Source: an uncultured Clostridia bacterium (GTDB lineage: Bacteria > Bacillota > Clostridia > UBA1381). From it: a stretch of DNA of 64,000 nucleotides. This document shows positions 63,101 through 64,000 of the stretch, piece by piece (positions within the stretch are counted from its first letter, which is position 1; each line of letters begins with the position of its first letter). The notes under the pieces are model-generated. The model was given only the letters and a program-made list of their open reading frames with translations, had not been told where the DNA came from and searched no databases. The stretch is from contig CAKSNH010000001.1 of the NCBI GenBank assembly GCA_934476075.1, positions 124,001-188,000 on the forward strand, written 5' to 3'. The translations under genes and the position numbers were made by a program.

Positions 63101-63976
63101 TAAACCGGCACTCTTATGAGTAACGATTATCATATAAAATGGATCTGTTTCACTTATCTCGGCAATTTCTTGAAATCCGGTAAGACTTCTTGCATTATTG
63201 TTAAAAAACTCTGTAAATTCATCCCAAATAAATACGATAGCTTTAAGGTTGTTTACTTTGATAATTTCCTTAATCCAATCAGCAAGACCTGTTGTATCCA
63301 AAGAAAGAACTTTAATTTGCCTTTCGTCTGCAACCTTAAAAATCTTATCCACCAAAGCAATCAGTGCGTCTCCTGAAAAAGTGTTGAGCTTTTCTACAAC
63401 ATCCTCAACATTATCTCCACCGAACAAAGTTGCATATTCTCCGGTAATAAGAGAGTTAAAATAATTCTTATTGGCAGAGTCAGAAAGCCATTTGGAAATA
63501 GCACCCTTAAGAGCACTGTTCCCCTTATTTTCAATACCCTTCTCTTTTAATGCTTTTTCAATACTTTCCTGTATAGCGAATACAAGGTTATGGTCACCAC
63601 GAATTGAAGACGAACCATAGCGATGTACAGTTAATATCTGTCCACTATTTTTTGTTCCTTGCAACTTATTAAAAAGATCATTATCCATTTGAAACTTCTG
63701 GAAATAATCTCTTGTTTCATCTTCATTAGCATCAAGTAGTTTTTTCAAAGTTAAAACTGCATGTGATTTACCTGTGCCATATGCACCTTCTACCCAAATT
63801 GAACGTTTTTGCTCTCTGCGAAGTACACTCACAGTATCTTTCACGAGCTTTATAAAGGTTACGTGAGGATAATATTTTTTCCACATATCCGGATTATCAT
63901 TTATGACTGCCTCATTAACAGCCGGGAAATAATCAGGATCAATATCAAAATAATGACGATAAATATCGAGTGACAT
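60176..63976 (-). CDS. brxC: BrxC/PglY-type P-loop ATPase of BREX, ending at a premature TGA
   Basis: 1266 residues from ATG 63976 behind AAGGAGGAACTGAT. The N-terminal AAA+ domain has Walker A VEGAYGTGKSHAVL (about residue 62-75) and Walker B IVFIWDEFTEFF (about 250). The long C-terminal region is helical. BrxC is the large ATPase of the BREX complex and is required for defence. The frame continues in register for 132 codons after the TGA, so the native protein was probably about 1400 residues. Loss of this end may cripple or modify the system. The bases 63989-64000 (GAA TTA TTC TAA) could be the end of an upstream gene, where type 4 systems carry brxP. Confidence 0.82.
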   Translation of the reverse strand: MSLDIYRHYFDIDPDYFPAVNEAVINDNPDMWKKYYPHVTFIKLVKDTVSVLRREQKRSIWVEGAYGTGKSHAVLTLKKLLDANEDETRDYFQKFQMDNDLFNKLQGTKNSGQILTVHRYGSSSIRGDHNLVFAIQESIEKALKEKGIENKGNSALKGAISKWLSDSANKNYFNSLITGEYATLFGGDNVEDVVEKLNTFSGDALIALVDKIFKVADERQIKVLSLDTTGLADWIKEIIKVNNLKAIVFIWDEFTEFFNNNARSLTGFQEIAEISETDPFYMIIVTHKSAGLFDDADKDKSKILDRFIKPTCIIELPENMAFQLMGAAMEKNSDEAVLEDWEMTVDDLYDRTHDSRKIVKSSANISDTELKNILPIHPYTALLLKHISSAFDSNQRSMFDFIKNDRGDEIKGFQWFINNYGPDDDNPLLTIDMLWEFFYDKGKEYLSQDIRSILDCYSRASTKQLDRNEERVLKTVLLLQAISQKVGDSVELFIPNEKNINNAFEGSDMDGGAAGRCTEKLVRDEVLYKKPLGGGMFQYSALINVGDMAAIDKFKEEVKRKTTSSLINEGQLSEAVSLGGALKLRYEMRYVSSSDFDSTIKLLRNQESNFTNKIVAVVCFAKDDSESVVIGKKIRDALQDGSYNMIFIDATTTPLGKDGYEQYCDNMAQSIYYQGKDNNQARQFEANAKDALKKWKNKVSGGEFIVYTSDCKDGRRAATLDMLYSELFYIDKKEYKNCLEGEYTVTDTMYTPSSLKQGVACGAKQEVQGAYKSSNQATKLEKAIGDAWHYEGKYWENNSTSLISKIKISVEKLIQTAFNDSGRISIAAIYDELREKPFGFMPCNLTAFVLGFVLKEYVDGSYSWSDGLTNDALNINKLQEMVDEVIKLQITPNPRYKDKYIVAMTEDEKAFNEATSEAFGIAKNQCTSVEQTRERIRGKMKEYTFPIWTLKSIFSHETTKTDTTVLAQIIDCYCGIANSNNMATHQKTDNDIAYTIGKLCIENKDAATDLKSMLNKEKCTEGMKEYIKKFENGELVSLSTEINDGGQYINVLRKKFDADAANWVWNIETAQQKIKEVILEYKIIRESNKVISKCVSFENAVREWCDKCQYIRISYPAAKNYLDDFGVFLEALYNIKKSGVILDSQKQKFYDLLVANSDAFKDFYGNQIDVFKKVCEFYLDGFTDDEIREIYNSIPAGSLTKEKAEYFNIVDRKVDEYKRNSKSAKLKRMWRERTNTETPREWSMKYKMPILCMVEDKDIQTARAAF

Positions 63977-64000
63977 ATCAGTTCCTCCTTAGAATAATTC

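Noticed and set aside
1..64000. CRISPR arrays, rRNA and tRNA genes.
   Set aside because: No regularly spaced repeats and no cloverleaf or ribosomal sequence were noticed on either strand; a dedicated tRNA scan could not be run.

Overview
The window looks like a low-GC Firmicutes chromosome, most likely a gut clostridium. The evidence is AT-rich intergenic DNA, strong GGAGG ribosome sites, TTGACA-17-TATAAT promoters, an S-layer-homology (SLH) surface protein, a lipoprotein, and mobile-element genes of the kind found in clostridial conjugative and mobilizable elements (TnpV, MobC, large serine recombinases). No rRNA, tRNA or CRISPR array was seen.

Layout. (1) 1-5.5 kb: a signalling-type cluster with an Hsp70/actin-fold ATPase running off the left edge, an unknown partner, two XRE regulators, a lipoprotein, a zinc-ribbon membrane protein and a membrane Ser/Thr kinase. 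(2) 5.8-14.1 kb: a seven-gene type I restriction-modification operon on the minus strand with one promoter, carrying an extra single-TRD specificity protein, a DUF6680-like membrane protein, a small possible winged-helix protein and an M48-type metalloprotease. (3) 14.6-18.1 kb: a tight minus-strand run of a ThsB-like TIR protein, a small membrane protein, an HpaII-type restriction enzyme lacking its N-terminus, an HNH nuclease, a dinD pseudogene and a DNA methyltransferase stub. (4) 18.1-20.84 kb and 51.2-52.3 kb: two halves of a resident mobilizable element (excisionase, TnpV, RecA-like ATPase, MobC-like protein, tyrosine integrase). (5) 20.84-51.2 kb: a second element of about 30.4 kb, with large serine recombinases at its right end, inserted inside the integrase gene of the first. 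(6) 52.6-54.2 kb: an XRE regulator and a HEPN-motif protein. (7) 54.7-64 kb: a BREX type 4-like operon (BrxC, PglZ, BrxL) followed by a zinc-finger protein and a cysteine desulfurase.

The nested insertion is the clearest structural result. The integrase gene stops making sense after its HDLRH motif at 51213, and its missing C-terminal end, with the catalytic tyrosine, lies about 30 kb away at 20668-20838. Joining the two at a shared GTG restores one continuous frame of about 358 codons. In the inner element the backbone is decaying: parA, parB, two small genes and the serine recombinases carry apparent one-base losses or stops, and relaxase is fused to the end of virB4 by a large deletion. 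The cargo is intact: a LytTR regulator, two giant surface proteins of 2557 and 2422 residues (the second with three SLH domains), a GGDEF protein and an HTH/HipA-like kinase pair. This fits an immobilised, domesticated element kept for its cargo.

Around the mobile DNA the window is a defence island: type I restriction-modification, a TIR/membrane-protein pair, restriction remnants, a HEPN protein and a sulfur-linked BREX operon. The large BREX ATPase gene has an in-frame TGA that removes about 130 C-terminal residues, so the system may be damaged.
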